DNA from: Streptomyces sp. AJS327
GTDB taxonomy: Bacteria; Actinomycetota; Actinomycetes; Streptomycetales; Streptomycetaceae
Length of the DNA: 64,000 nucleotides
NCBI RefSeq assembly: GCF_013450295.1
Contig: NZ_SKBR01000001.1
Span: 62,001-126,000, forward strand
Direction of reading: 5' to 3'
The translations under genes were made by a program, and so were the position numbers. The notes beneath the pieces are model-generated. The model was not told where the DNA came from and did not search any database. It was given only the letters and a program-made list of their open reading frames with translations. The first letter of the stretch is position 1. Each line of letters opens with the position of its first letter. Of the stretch, positions 21,211 through 31,307 are shown piece after piece.

Positions 21211-22224
21211 GTGACCGACAACGCTCCGCCCACCGGCCGAATCGTCCTGCTGACCACCACCCACCGCGTCGCCCCGGGACTGCTGTCCTGGCCCGCCTGG
21301 CGCGTGCTGCGCGGCGCCGACCGGGTGCTGTGCGCGGACCCCGGCCACCCCCAGCTCCCGTACCTGCGGGAGGCGGAGGTCCCGGTGGAGAGCGGTGCCG
21401 AGATCACCGCGCGGGAGCTGGTCGACGCCTGCGCGCCCGGGGCTGAGGGGGAGTCCGGGCGCACCGTGGTGGTCGTCGCGGGCGCCGAGGGGGAGCCCCG
21501 GCTCACCGACGACCTCGCCCGGCTCGCGGGCTCGGGCCGGGTCGCGATGCCCGAACTGGAGCTGCTGCCCGGCTCGTACGACCTGCCGGGCGCCCGGCTG
21601 CTCGACCTCGTCGGCGTTATGGACCGGATCCGCGCCGAGTGCCCGTGGAGCGGCGAGCGGACCCACACGCAGCTGGTGAAGTACGGCATCGAGGAGGCGT
21701 ACGAGCTGGTCGAGGCCATCGAGGCGGGCGACCGGGAGGCGCTGCGCGAGGAGCTGGGCGACGTGCTCCTCCAGGTGGTCTTCCACGCCCGGATCGCCGA
21801 GGACCACCCCGAGGAGCCGTTCTCGATCGACGAGGTGGCCGGGGGGCTGGTGGCCAAGCTCGTCCACCGGCATCCGCACGTCTTCGGTGGCGAGTCCGCC
21901 GAGACCGCCGAGGACGTCAAGGCGCACTGGCTGCGGACGAAGGCGATCGAGAAGCGCCGCGAGTCGGTCACCGAGGGCGTACCGCTCGGTCAGCCCGCGC
22001 TGGCGCTCACCGCGAAGCTCGCGGGCCGGGCCCGGCAGGCGGGGCTGGCGGAGATCGAGCCCACCGGCGCGGGCGTGGGGTACGAGCTGCTGGCGCTGGC
22101 CCGCCGCGCGGAGGCGGCGGGCACCGACCCGGAGACCGCGCTGCGCGCCGCCGCCCGCACCTACCGGGACGCGATCGTGGCGGCCGAGCGGGCACGCCCC
22201 GCCTCCGGCGGCGACACCGCGTGA
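21211..22224 (+). CDS. mazG: Nucleoside triphosphate pyrophosphohydrolase MazG
   Basis: This 337-aa protein hydrolyses (d)NTPs to monophosphates and pyrophosphate, clearing aberrant nucleotides. Residues about 135-320 hold the MazG fold: L-L-D-L-V-G-V-M-D-R-I-R, C-P-W, then the metal-binding helix E-E-A-Y-E-L-V-E-A and E-E-L-G-D-V-L-L-Q-V-V-F-H, plus H-R-H-P-H-V-F-G. The first 130 residues resemble a worn tetrapyrrole-methylase-like domain, common in actinobacterial MazG. It starts at GTG and looks leaderless. The DUF6479-type gene follows 105 bp downstream. Confidence 0.93.
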   Translation: MTDNAPPTGRIVLLTTTHRVAPGLLSWPAWRVLRGADRVLCADPGHPQLPYLREAEVPVESGAEITARELVDACAPGAEGESGRTVVVVAGAEGEPRLTDDLARLAGSGRVAMPELELLPGSYDLPGARLLDLVGVMDRIRAECPWSGERTHTQLVKYGIEEAYELVEAIEAGDREALREELGDVLLQVVFHARIAEDHPEEPFSIDEVAGGLVAKLVHRHPHVFGGESAETAEDVKAHWLRTKAIEKRRESVTEGVPLGQPALALTAKLAGRARQAGLAEIEPTGAGVGYELLALARRAEAAGTDPETALRAAARTYRDAIVAAERARPASGGDTA

Positions 22225-22329
22225 CCCCGTCGGCGCCGCGCGCCACCCGCCCGACGGCACCTCGCTGAACCGGGCGGACACCGAGGCCGGGGCGTGCATG
22301 GGCGGGGGGCGAGGGGGAACCCGGCGGCC

Positions 22330-22722
22330 ATGGACACTCAGCAGCTGGGCATCGACGCGATACCGCTGGCCCTTGAGCGGGTCCAGCTGGCGCAGACCCG
22401 GGACTTCCTCGTCGGCATCGCCCCCTTCGCACTGGGGCTCGGTGTGGTCGCGGTGCTGATCCTCGCCGTCATGTACGGGATGCGGCTCCGCGACCGGGGC
22501 GACACCCGCCCCTCACGGCCCGGGCCCAAGCGCCCCCGCAGGACCCGCGGCTACGACGAGGGGTACCCGGCGGCCTCCCCCCGGGTGCCGCGCGACGGCG
22601 AGCGTCGGATGCCGTACGAACTCAGCGGGCACCAGGAAGAGGGCGCCGAGGAGGAGGACGAGCCACCGCCCCGGCACCACCGCAGCGGGGCCTTCGGCAG
22701 CGGCGGCCCCGGCCCCACCTGA
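22330..22722 (+). CDS. DUF6479-type single-pass membrane protein
   Basis: This 130-aa protein starts M-D-T-Q-Q-L and has one hydrophobic helix at about residues 28-52, then a basic Arg/Pro-rich tail with P-Y-E-L and a C-terminal G-S-G-G-P-G. This matches small Streptomyces proteins grouped as DUF6479. I chose the ATG at 22330 because the family begins with M-D-T; an in-frame GTG at 22294 would add 12 residues. Its function is unknown. Transcription together with mazG is possible. Confidence 0.6.
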   Translation: MDTQQLGIDAIPLALERVQLAQTRDFLVGIAPFALGLGVVAVLILAVMYGMRLRDRGDTRPSRPGPKRPRRTRGYDEGYPAASPRVPRDGERRMPYELSGHQEEGAEEEDEPPPRHHRSGAFGSGGPGPT

Positions 22723-23072
22723 CCCCGCCCCACCCCGATCCCACGCCACCCGATCCCACGCCACCCGGCCGCGTCACCCCGGCCGCCCCACCCGGGCCGC
22801 GAGCACGGCGCCCCGGACCCCGCCGCCGATCCGAACCGATCCGAAACCGGTCCGGAGGCGGTCGGTTCCGGCCGCGTCCGGCCCGGTACTGGCCCCGCCC
22901 CGACCCCGCCCCGACGGCCCCGATCCGGCCCCGATCCGGCCCCGATCCGGAACCGGTCGGTTCCGGGCGTCCGTGCCGCCCGTCCGTTCTGGGCGGCCGG
23001 TTCCCGGTTCGGCGCAGGTGAGCGAGGCCGAACGGTTGACCGGGAGCGGTCAGCTGGCCACAGTGGACCGCT
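22723..23072. other. Gene-free 350 bp with short tandem repeats
   Basis: The region holds repeats of GATCCCACGCCACCC (near 22737-22770) and CCGATCCGGCCC (near 22918-22950). A TTGACC 17 nt before CACAGT (about 23035-23063) may be a promoter for the YhhN-family gene, whose ATG is 8 nt farther on. Confidence 0.45.
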
Positions 23073-23789
23073 ATGCGGATCACCGGGCGCGGAACGCGCC
23101 AACTGCTCAGGTCAGCGGCCGTCCGGCTGGCGCGCCCCGACGGCCACGGCCGGGGCGCGCTCGTGGCGTACGGGGCGCTCTCCGCCGTCGACCTCCTGGC
23201 CACCGCGCGGTCCCGTACCGCGCGCGGACCGGCGCGGGCCGCCAAGCCCCTGCTGATGCCCGCGCTGCTCAGCCACACGCTCCGCCGCCGCCTGGACCGG
23301 GACGAGCCGCTGCCCGCCCCGCTGCTGGCCGGGCTCGGCTGCGCCACCGTCGGGGACACCGCGCTGCTCCTCGACGACCGGGAGAAGGCGATGTACACGG
23401 GCATCGCGGCCTTCCTCGGCACACAGCTCAGCTACACCGTCGGGATGGCGCGCCTCGGCGGGCTGGACGGCATCCGCCGGAACCCGCGTCCCGCCGTCGG
23501 CTGCCTCGCCGCCTGGGTGGCGGTGAACGCCGCGCTCGCGCCCGCGCTGCCGCCCCGGATGCGGCTGCCCGCTGCCGGGTACAGCCTGGCGCTGACGGCG
23601 ATGACGGCGGTGGCCCTCGGGCTCGGCGGCAAGGTGGCCGTGGGCGCGGTGCTGTTCCTCGCGTCCGACCTGCTGATCGGCGCGCAGCAGGCGGGCGTCC
23701 GGCTCCCGGCCGACGAGGTGCTGGTGATGGCCGGGTACATCGTGGGCCAGTACCTCATCGCGACGGGCTGGGACGCGCACACCCCCTGA
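23073..23789 (+). CDS. YhhN family (lysoplasmalogenase-like) membrane protein
   Basis: This 238-aa protein has about eight hydrophobic helices and the YhhN pattern: A-K-P-L-L-M-P near residue 65, G-D-T-A-L-L-L-D on the third helix, and A-V-L-F-L-A-S-D-L-L-I-G near residue 190. Characterised members hydrolyse the vinyl-ether bond of lysoplasmalogens; the bacterial role is uncertain because many members come from bacteria without plasmalogens. The ATG is 8 nt after a possible -10 box, so the transcript may be leaderless. The P450 gene lies 128 bp downstream in the same direction. Confidence 0.8.
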   Translation: MRITGRGTRQLLRSAAVRLARPDGHGRGALVAYGALSAVDLLATARSRTARGPARAAKPLLMPALLSHTLRRRLDRDEPLPAPLLAGLGCATVGDTALLLDDREKAMYTGIAAFLGTQLSYTVGMARLGGLDGIRRNPRPAVGCLAAWVAVNAALAPALPPRMRLPAAGYSLALTAMTAVALGLGGKVAVGAVLFLASDLLIGAQQAGVRLPADEVLVMAGYIVGQYLIATGWDAHTP

Positions 23790-23917
23790 GGCCCTGCGGG
23801 CTGACGGACCGCCGCCCGCCGGCGATCGTCCGGCGGCGTTCCGCGATCGTCCGATGACGGTCCGGGGCGGTCTGACGGCGGTCCGGTGGGCGTTTGGGGT
23901 CGTATTACCGTCGTGGG

Positions 23918-25348
23918 GTGTCCGATCACCGTCGGGAAGTGTCCGACCCGCTCACCGCACCGCCCTCCGAAGCGGCGTCCGCGGCGCCCTCCGTGGCGTC
24001 CGACCCGTCCGACCGGTCCAGCCCGGCGGGTTCCGGGCCCGGCTGTCCTGACGCGGCGGGTTCCGGGCCCGGCTGTCCCGCACCGCCGCCGCCCGAGCTG
24101 TTCGGCTGGGAGTTCGCCTCCGACCCGTACCCGGCGTACGCGTGGCTCCGGGAGCACGCGCCGGTGCGCTGGACGGAGCTGCCCAGCGGGGTCGAGGCGT
24201 GGCTGGTCACCCGGTACGAGGACGCCCGGCAGGCGCTGGCCGACCAGCGGCTGAGCAAGAACCCCCAGCACCACGGCGAGCGGGGCGCGCACGGCAAGGG
24301 CAAGGTCGGGATCCCCGGCGAGCGCAAGGCCAACCTGATGACGCACCTGCTGAACATCGACCCGCCGGACCACACCCGGCTGCGCAGGCTGGTCTCGCGG
24401 GCGTTCACGCCCCGCCGGGTGGCCGAGTTCGAGCCGCGCGTACGGGAGTTGACCGACCAGCTGATCGACGGCTTCCAGGGGCGCGGCGAGGCCGACCTGA
24501 TCCACGAGTTCGCCTTCCCCCTCCCCATCTACGCCATCTGCGACCTGCTCGGCGTACCCCCCGAGGACCAGGACGACTTCCGGGACTGGGCCGGCATGAT
24601 GCTGCGTCACGGCTCGGCGCCGCGCGGTGGCGTCGGCCGCGCCGTCAAGAAGATGCGCGGCTACCTCGGCGAACTCATCCACCGCAAGCGGCTGTCGCTG
24701 GAGCGGGAACCCGCGGACGACCTCATCTCGGGGCTGATCCGGGCCAGCGACCACGGCGAGCACCTCACCGAGAACGAGGCGGCGGCGATGGCCTTCATCC
24801 TGCTCTTCGCCGGGTTCGAGACCACCGTCAACCTGATCGGCAACGGCACCTACGCGCTGCTGCGCCACCCCGGGCAGCGCGCCACCTTCGAGCGGGCGGT
24901 GCGCGCGGACGACACCGCGTGGCTGGACACGGCGGTCGAGGAACTGCTGCGCTACGACGGCCCGGTGGAGGTCGCGACCTGGCGGTTCGCCACCGAGCCG
25001 CTGACCCTCGGCGGACAGCGGGTCGCGGCCGGCGAACCGGTGCTGGTGGTGCTGGCGGCGGCCGACCGGGACCCGGCGAAGTTCGCCGCACCCGAGGTGC
25101 TCGACCTCACCCGCGCCGAGAACCAGCACCTCGGCTACGGCCACGGCATCCACTACTGCCTCGGCGCCCCGCTGGCCAGGCTGGAGGCGCGGACGGCGCT
25201 GACCGCGCTGCTGCGACGGCTGCCGGACCTCCGGTTGGGGACCGATCCGGACGAACTCCGCTGGCGCGGTGGGCTTATTATGCGCGGACTGCGCACGCTG
25301 CCCGTGGAGTTCAGCCCGAACGCGGATGACGCCCCGTCAACAGCGTGA
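23918..25348 (+). CDS. Cytochrome P450
   Basis: This protein of about 476 aa is a soluble bacterial P450. The I-helix carries F-A-G-F-E-T-T, the K-helix E-E-L-L-R, and the haem loop G-Y-G-H-G-I-H-Y-C414-L-G with the thiolate Cys. The first 45 residues are a Ser/Pro/Gly tail outside the fold, with a 15-residue near-duplication ending in G-S-G-P-G-C-P. Start choice is uncertain: GTG at 23918, TTG at 23894 or GTG at 23939 all fit the frame, and no clear ribosome site exists; TATTAC at 23903 could be a leaderless -10. No ferredoxin or reductase gene is adjacent, so it must use partners encoded elsewhere. The substrate is unknown. Confidence 0.92.
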   Translation: MSDHRREVSDPLTAPPSEAASAAPSVASDPSDRSSPAGSGPGCPDAAGSGPGCPAPPPPELFGWEFASDPYPAYAWLREHAPVRWTELPSGVEAWLVTRYEDARQALADQRLSKNPQHHGERGAHGKGKVGIPGERKANLMTHLLNIDPPDHTRLRRLVSRAFTPRRVAEFEPRVRELTDQLIDGFQGRGEADLIHEFAFPLPIYAICDLLGVPPEDQDDFRDWAGMMLRHGSAPRGGVGRAVKKMRGYLGELIHRKRLSLEREPADDLISGLIRASDHGEHLTENEAAAMAFILLFAGFETTVNLIGNGTYALLRHPGQRATFERAVRADDTAWLDTAVEELLRYDGPVEVATWRFATEPLTLGGQRVAAGEPVLVVLAAADRDPAKFAAPEVLDLTRAENQHLGYGHGIHYCLGAPLARLEARTALTALLRRLPDLRLGTDPDELRWRGGLIMRGLRTLPVEFSPNADDAPSTA

Positions 25349-25375
25349 CCAGGACGTGATCCGCACGACACTGGC

Positions 25376-25404
25376 TTGTGATTCGGCGTACTCGAAGCTA
25401 CGTT
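25376..25404 (+). promoter_or_regulatory. Promoter of the rpf gene (TTGTGA-17-TACGTT)
   Basis: A -35 TTGTGA (25376-25381) is separated by exactly 17 nt from a -10 TACGTT (25399-25404). It fits the main sigma factor and would give a leader of about 30 nt before the ATG at 25441. That leader is too short for a c-di-AMP riboswitch such as the one reported upstream of S. coelicolor rpfA. Confidence 0.6.
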
Positions 25405-25440
25405 CGGCTCGAACTCCAGTGTTCAAACGAGAGGCCCACC

Positions 25441-26514
25441 ATGCGCTCCGGGAACGGACGACACCGCCGCCCCCGCCAGGCCCCCGCGATCTTCGTCGCC
25501 GCGGGCGTCACCGGGGCGGGCCTGGCCATGCCCCTGCTCGCCGCCGGCGGAGCGCAGGCGGCGGACGGCTCGGCCTGGGACCGGGTCGCGCAGTGCGAGA
25601 GCGAGGGCGTCTGGAGCGCGAACGAGGAGAACGGCTACTACGGCGGTCTCCAGATCACCCTCAACACCTGGGAGCAGTACGGCGGTAACGAGTTCGCCGA
25701 GCGCCCCGACCTCGCGAGCCGGAGCGAGCAGATCACCGTCGCCGAGCGCGTCCTGGCCGCCCAGGGCGCGCAGGCGTGGCCCGGCTGCGCCACCGACGGC
25801 GGCCTCACCGAGGGCGGAGCGGAGACATCCGCGCCGGAGCGCCCCGGCGACCCCGAGCAGGGCGAGCCTGACGACCCGTCCGCTCCCGGCGACACCACCG
25901 TCGACCGGGGTGACGCCGAGCGCGGCGAGCGCACCACCCCGCGCGACCCCGACCCCTCCGCGGACGAGCGGGACCGCGGGTACCCCGGAGATCCCGACCC
26001 CGGCGCGCCGGACCCGTCCGAGAGCCCGGAGTCCTCGGAGACCCCGGACTCTCCCGCCTACCCCGCGTTCCCGGCGTCCCCGGAGCGGGGCGGCGAGGCG
26101 GACATGCCGGACCCCGGCCCCTCCCCGTCCCCCTCCACCCCCGGCGAGGACTCCACCACGGACCCGGGCGACGACCCCACCGGCGACCCCGAGGGCGAGC
26201 GGCCCTCGGAGGAGGACGCCGGGCGCACGATCCCCTCGGTACCCGTCCCGGAGGAGGGCTCCGGCAAGCACCGCGGTCAGCCCGACGACCGCGAGCGCGG
26301 CGGGGAACGCGCCGAGCGCGGTGGGGACTCCGGCCGGGACGGCGAGCGGGTCCAGGGCTCCGGCAAGCACCGGGTCACCTCCGGGGAGTCCCTTACCGCC
26401 ATCGCGGAGGAGCGCGGAGTCACGGGCGGCTGGCACGAGTTGTACGAGCGGAACAAGGAGACCGTCGGCGAGGACCCGGACCTCATCCTTCCCGGCCAGT
26501 CCCTCCGTCTCTGA
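25441..26514 (+). CDS. Secreted resuscitation-promoting factor (Rpf transglycosylase + LysM)
   Basis: This 357-aa muralytic enzyme has a signal peptide ending A-Q-A | A-D-G (cut near residue 40), a lysozyme-like Rpf domain (about 43-118) with the catalytic Glu in Q-C-E53-S and the C52/C116 pair, a long Pro/Asp/Glu/Ser-rich acidic linker (about 120-300), and a C-terminal LysM peptidoglycan-binding domain (about 308-357) starting H-R-V-T-S-G-E-S-L. Rpf proteins cleave peptidoglycan and help spores and dormant cells to resume growth. GAGAGG precedes the ATG. The linker is longer than in the short RpfA form. A hairpin follows 18 bp after the stop. Confidence 0.93.
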   Translation: MRSGNGRHRRPRQAPAIFVAAGVTGAGLAMPLLAAGGAQAADGSAWDRVAQCESEGVWSANEENGYYGGLQITLNTWEQYGGNEFAERPDLASRSEQITVAERVLAAQGAQAWPGCATDGGLTEGGAETSAPERPGDPEQGEPDDPSAPGDTTVDRGDAERGERTTPRDPDPSADERDRGYPGDPDPGAPDPSESPESSETPDSPAYPAFPASPERGGEADMPDPGPSPSPSTPGEDSTTDPGDDPTGDPEGERPSEEDAGRTIPSVPVPEEGSGKHRGQPDDRERGGERAERGGDSGRDGERVQGSGKHRVTSGESLTAIAEERGVTGGWHELYERNKETVGEDPDLILPGQSLRL

Positions 26515-26532
26515 CCCCGCGCCCGAACCCCC

Positions 26533-26551
26533 GCCCGCCGAACCGGCGGGC
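26533..26551 (+). terminator. Small hairpin after rpf
   Basis: An 8-bp perfect stem GCCCGCCG / CGGCGGGC with a 3-nt loop. The rest of the 341-bp gap to eno holds CCGAACCACCG direct repeats and the eno promoter, and no gene. Confidence 0.45.
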
Positions 26552-26723
26552 CCCGCGCCACGAACCACGGGCTCCCCGAACCACCGGGTCACCGAACCAC
26601 CGACGGCCGCCCGCACGCCCCGCGCCGCCCGCGCCGGGCGGTGGGCTCGCCCGGCCGCCCGGGGACCGGGCCCGCACGCGCCGTGCCCCGGCCGGGCACC
26701 GATCCGCCCCGAACGCCCCCTGA

Positions 26724-28136
<1,413 letters not shown>

Positions 28137-28141
28137 GCGGC

Positions 28142-28168
28142 GCGGGCTCCCGGGCGCCGGGAGCCCGC
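28142..28168 (+). terminator. Terminator hairpin after eno
   Basis: A perfect 12-bp stem GCGGGCTCCCGG / CCGGGAGCCCGC with a 3-nt loop starts 5 nt after the eno stop codon. The remaining 28169-28584 is gene-free GC-rich DNA leading to the ftsB-like gene. Confidence 0.75.
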
Positions 28169-28584
28169 CCACCGCCCGCCCGCGTCGGTCCGTGCCGGCG
28201 GGCACCCCGCCCGACGCGAGCCCGCGCGCGCTGAGCGCCGGACGCGCCCCCGTCCCGTACGGTGACTGCGGTGGCGCCAGCACGACTTCGGGCCGGATGG
28301 CCACGGGGCACCACGGCGACCACCGGCCGGCGTACCAGCGCCCCCGGTCACCGGCGACGGCTCGCGCACCGTGCGCCACGACTCCGGACCGGAGCGTTCC
28401 GCGTCGCCGTGCCGGGGCCCGTGCCACCGTCGGGGTCCGCGCCGTCGGAGGGTCCACGGTGGCCGGTCCGGGTGGCCCGTTCCGTGTCCCGGGGGCCCGG
28501 AGCGGTTCCGCGCGGGGCGGCCCGGCAGGATGGTGCGGTCCGCCGTCGCACTCCACCGTCGTCCGTCCGTCCCAGGGGAGGAAC

Positions 28585-29055
28585 GTGCCCGCCGATCGGT
28601 TCTCCACCGCGACGCGGCTCAGGGCGCTCGGCAGCCAGGCCGCCGAGCGGGTCTACCGCGCCCAGAGCCGCCGGGTGCGTACCCCGCGCCGCAGCCGTCT
28701 GACCGGACGCGCCGCGCTGCTCGCGCTGGTCGTCTGCTCGCTCATCGTGGCCGTCGCCTACCCGCTCCGCCAGTACGTCTCGCAGCGCTCGGAGATCGCC
28801 GACCAGCGGCGCCAGGCGGAACGCGCCCGGGAGCAGGTGGAGCGGCTGCGGGAGGAGAAGGCCCGCTGGACCGACCCCGCCTACGTCGAGCAGCAGGCCC
28901 GGCGGCACCTCCACTACGTGCGCCCGGGCGAGACCGGGTTCACCGTGCGGGACGGCACCGGTGACGCGCGCCGTCCCCCGGACCCGCGCCCCGCCGACCG
29001 CGCCTGGTACCACAACCTCTGGGAGAGCGTGGACTCCAGCGACGGGGGCGGCTGA
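28585..29055 (+). CDS. FtsB/DivIC-type septum formation initiator
   Basis: This 156-aa cell-division protein has a basic cytoplasmic head (1-43), one membrane helix (about 44-62, A-A-L-L-A-L-V-V-C-S-L-I-V-A-V-A), and an extracellular coiled coil (about 66-95) ending with the family's W-x-D-P-A-Y-V-E-Q-Q-A-R-R-x-L-x-Y-V-x-P-G-E-T. FtsB/DivIC proteins bridge FtsL and FtsQ/DivIB in the divisome. GGGGAGG precedes the GTG start. The eno - divIC - DUF501 - ppx order is typical of actinobacteria. Confidence 0.93.
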   Translation: MPADRFSTATRLRALGSQAAERVYRAQSRRVRTPRRSRLTGRAALLALVVCSLIVAVAYPLRQYVSQRSEIADQRRQAERAREQVERLREEKARWTDPAYVEQQARRHLHYVRPGETGFTVRDGTGDARRPPDPRPADRAWYHNLWESVDSSDGGG

Positions 29056-29183
29056 ACCCACCCGGTGGCCCCCGCGCCCGTCCGACGGCCCGCCAGCTCC
29101 GACGGCCGGCGCGGCACACCGGCGGGCCAGCCCCCGACCCGGCGGACGCCGGGCACCGAAGCGAAGAGAACAGCGGACACCTC

Positions 29184-29786
29184 ATGGACACTCCACCGCC
29201 CCCCACCGAGCCGACCCCGCCCACCCCGGACGATCTCGCCGCCTGCCGCGCCCAGCTGGGCCGGACCCCGCGTGGGCTGCGCGCCGTCGCGCACCGCTGC
29301 CCCTGCGGCCTCCCCGACGTGGTGGAGACCGCGCCGCGCCTGGAGGACGGCACCCCCTTCCCCACGACCTTCTACCTGACCTGCCCCCGCGCCGCCTCCG
29401 CCATCGGGACCCTGGAGGCGGACGGCGTGATGCGGGAGATGAACGCCCGGCTCCAGAGCGACCCCGAACTGGCCGCCGCCTACCGCGCCGCCCACGAGGA
29501 CTACCTCGCCCGCCGCGACGCCATCGAGGTGCTGCCCGGGTTCCCCAGCGCCGGTGGCATGCCGGACCGCGTCAAGTGCCTGCACGTCCTGGTGGGGCAC
29601 GCGCTCGCCGCCGGGCCCGGGGTGAACCCGCTGGGCGACGAGGCGCTGGCGATGCTCCCCGAGTGGTGGCGCAAGGGTCCCTGCGTCAGCCCCGGCACCT
29701 CCGTCGCCGACGTCCCGGCGGCGGACGGCACCGTCACGGGCGCCCCGGCGCCGCACGGCCACGACGGGCGCCGGGGGACCGCGTGA
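29184..29786 (+). CDS. DUF501 family protein
   Basis: This 200-aa protein matches DUF501: L-G-R-T-P-R-G-L-R-A-V-A-H-R-C-P-C-G-L-P-D-V-V near the start, F-P-T-T-F-Y-L-T-C-P mid-way, and M-P-D-R-V-K-C-L-H-V-L-V-G-H-A-L-A later. The conserved Cys/His residues suggest metal binding, though the function of the family is unknown. Its stop overlaps the ppx start in GTGA, so the two are translationally coupled, as usual in actinobacteria. Confidence 0.88.
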   Translation: MDTPPPPTEPTPPTPDDLAACRAQLGRTPRGLRAVAHRCPCGLPDVVETAPRLEDGTPFPTTFYLTCPRAASAIGTLEADGVMREMNARLQSDPELAAAYRAAHEDYLARRDAIEVLPGFPSAGGMPDRVKCLHVLVGHALAAGPGVNPLGDEALAMLPEWWRKGPCVSPGTSVADVPAADGTVTGAPAPHGHDGRRGTA

Positions 29787-30748
29787 GTGCCCGCGTCGCC
29801 GCCATCGACTGCGGCACCAACTCCATCCGGCTGCTCGTCGCGGAGACCGGGCCGACCGGCCCCGGGGGCGAGCCCGGCGAACTCCGGGAGCTGGACCGCC
29901 GGATGCGGATCGTCCGGCTCGGCGAGGGCGTCGACCGCACGGGGCGGTTCGCCCCCGAGGCGCTGGAGCGGACGTTCACCGCCTGCCGTGAGTACGCCGG
30001 GGTGATCGGTGAACTCGGCGCCGAGCGGCTGCGCTTCGTCGCCACCTCCGCCTCCCGGGACGTCCGCAACCGGGACGAGTTCACCCACGGCGTACGCGAC
30101 ATCCTCGGCGTGGAGCCGGAGGTCATCACCGGTGCGCGGGAGGCGGAGTTCTCCTTCACCGGGGCCACCAGGGGCCTGGGCGGCGAGGGCTTCGCCCGCC
30201 CCTACCTGGTCACGGACATCGGCGGCGGCTCCACGGAGTTCGTGGTGGGCGACACCGGGGTGCGCGCGGCGCACAGCGTGGACATCGGCTGCGTCCGGCT
30301 GACCGAACGCCACCTGACCCACCGGGGCGAGATCACCGATCTCCCCACCGCGGCCCAGATCGAGGCCGTACGGGCCGACGTCACCGCGGCGCTGGACGAG
30401 GTGGAGCGGACCGTCCCGATCACCGAGGCCCACACCCTCGTCGGCCTCGCGGGCACCGTCACGACGATCGGCGGGATCGCGCTCGACCTGGCGGCCTACG
30501 ACTCGGCGGCGATCCACCACTCCCGGGTCAGTCGCCAGCGCGTCGAGGAGATCACCCACCGCCTGCTGACCTCGACCCACGAGGAGCGGGCCGCGATCCC
30601 CGTGATGCACCCCGGCCGGGTGGACGTGATCAACGCCGGCGCGCTGGTGCTGCTCTCCGTGATGGAACGCGCCGGGGCCGAGGAGGTCGTCGTCAGCGAA
30701 CACGACATCCTCGACGGCGTCGCGATCCACACGGCACTCGATGCGTAG
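29783..30748 (+). CDS. Exopolyphosphatase / guanosine pentaphosphatase (Ppx/GppA)
   Basis: This 321-aa protein has the ASKHA fold of Ppx/GppA phosphatases: V-A-A-I-D-C-G-T-N-S-I-R-L-L-V at the start, F-V-A-T-S-A-S-R-D near 95, the second phosphate loop D-I-G-G-G-S-T-E-F, and L-A-G-T-V-T-T-I-G-G. It degrades polyphosphate and/or pppGpp. It is the short actinobacterial form without a C-terminal HD domain. GTG overlaps the DUF501 stop. The C-terminus H-D-I-L-D-G-V-A is followed by an altered tail (I-H-T-A-L-D-A), and an 18-bp copy of the DNA encoding I-L-D-G-V-A recurs 656 bp downstream, beyond the TA pair. Confidence 0.93.
   Translation: MSARVAAIDCGTNSIRLLVAETGPTGPGGEPGELRELDRRMRIVRLGEGVDRTGRFAPEALERTFTACREYAGVIGELGAERLRFVATSASRDVRNRDEFTHGVRDILGVEPEVITGAREAEFSFTGATRGLGGEGFARPYLVTDIGGGSTEFVVGDTGVRAAHSVDIGCVRLTERHLTHRGEITDLPTAAQIEAVRADVTAALDEVERTVPITEAHTLVGLAGTVTTIGGIALDLAAYDSAAIHHSRVSRQRVEEITHRLLTSTHEERAAIPVMHPGRVDVINAGALVLLSVMERAGAEEVVVSEHDILDGVAIHTALDA
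30706..30723. repeat. 18-bp direct repeat, left copy (in the ppx 3' end)
   Basis: CATCCTCGACGGCGTCGC here is identical to 31362-31379. A further 10-bp direct repeat, GCGTAGGAGG, lies at 30743-30752 and 31339-31348. The toxin-antitoxin pair lies between the copies. Confidence 0.9.
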
Positions 30749-30761
30749 GAGGAGAGGGCAC

Positions 30762-31031
30762 TCACAGGTTGCGGTAGACGTCCCGCCGGTCGCCCACTTT
30801 GACGACAAGGACGACGAGTTCCCCGTCGTTGACCTGGTACGCGACCCTGTAGTTGCCGACTCGGAGCCGGTAGAGACCCGAGGGTCCTGTGAGCTTCTTG
30901 ATGTCGGCGTCCTCGCGGTACGGATCGTCGCCGAGGGCAGTCAGTGCGGTCAGGATGCGCATGGCTTCGGGTCGGTCGATGGCCCGGATCTGCCGCTGTG
31001 CTGCCGTGGTGAACCGGAACGCGTACTTCAC
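30762..31031 (-). CDS. RelE/ParE-superfamily toxin (type II TA)
   Basis: This 89-aa protein matches RelE-type mRNA interferases: K-Y-A-F-R-F-T-T-A-A-Q-R-Q-I-R-A-I at the start, K-K-L-T-G-P-S-G-L-Y-R-L-R-V-G-N-Y-R-V-A-Y near the middle, and V-K-V-G-D-R-R-D-V-Y at the end, where conserved basic residues and Tyr form the usual active face. GTG at 31031 overlaps the antitoxin stop in GTGA. It converges on ppx with 13 bp between the stop codons. By family it cleaves ribosome-bound mRNA when the antitoxin is degraded. Confidence 0.85.
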   Translation of the reverse strand: MKYAFRFTTAAQRQIRAIDRPEAMRILTALTALGDDPYREDADIKKLTGPSGLYRLRVGNYRVAYQVNDGELVVLVVKVGDRRDVYRNL

Positions 31032-31300
31032 GCGGCGCCTTCACCGCGCTCGCTGAACAGGTCCGCCAGCAGCTCGGCCATCGAGATCGTGGGCTCGCCG
31101 CCGGCCAGAACTGCTTCCGCCTCACGGGCCAGCATCACGTCCGCCGCGTCTTCCAATGCTTCGAAGTCGGCGATTGGCACGACTGCGGCAACGGGTGCGC
31201 CATTGCGTGTGATGACGGTCGCGGTGCCTTCCTCGGCCTGGTTGATGTGTTCCGCGAGGTGTGCGCGCGCGTCTCTGACGGTCGCGGTGTTCTCGGTCAT
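31028..31300 (-). CDS. Phd/YefM-type antitoxin
   Basis: This 90-aa protein starts M-T-E-N-T-A-T-V-R-D-A-R-A-H-L-A-E-H-I-N-Q-A and continues T-V-I-T-R-N-G-A-P-V-A-A-V-V-P, the Phd/YefM DNA-binding fold, with an acidic/helical C-terminus that wraps the toxin. I chose the ATG at 31300 because TACACT (31308-31313 on this strand) is 7 nt upstream, in leaderless geometry; an upstream ATG at 31318 is possible. The toxin gene overlaps by 4 nt. The promoter overlaps TGTAC-type sites, which implies autorepression. Confidence 0.87.
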   Translation of the reverse strand: MTENTATVRDARAHLAEHINQAEEGTATVITRNGAPVAAVVPIADFEALEDAADVMLAREAEAVLAGGEPTISMAELLADLFSERGEGAA

Positions 31301-31307
31301 GGGACTC

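Noticed and set aside
25349..25440. c-di-AMP riboswitch upstream of rpf
   Set aside because: Only 92 bp separate the genes and a good promoter lies within them, leaving no room for the riboswitch fold.
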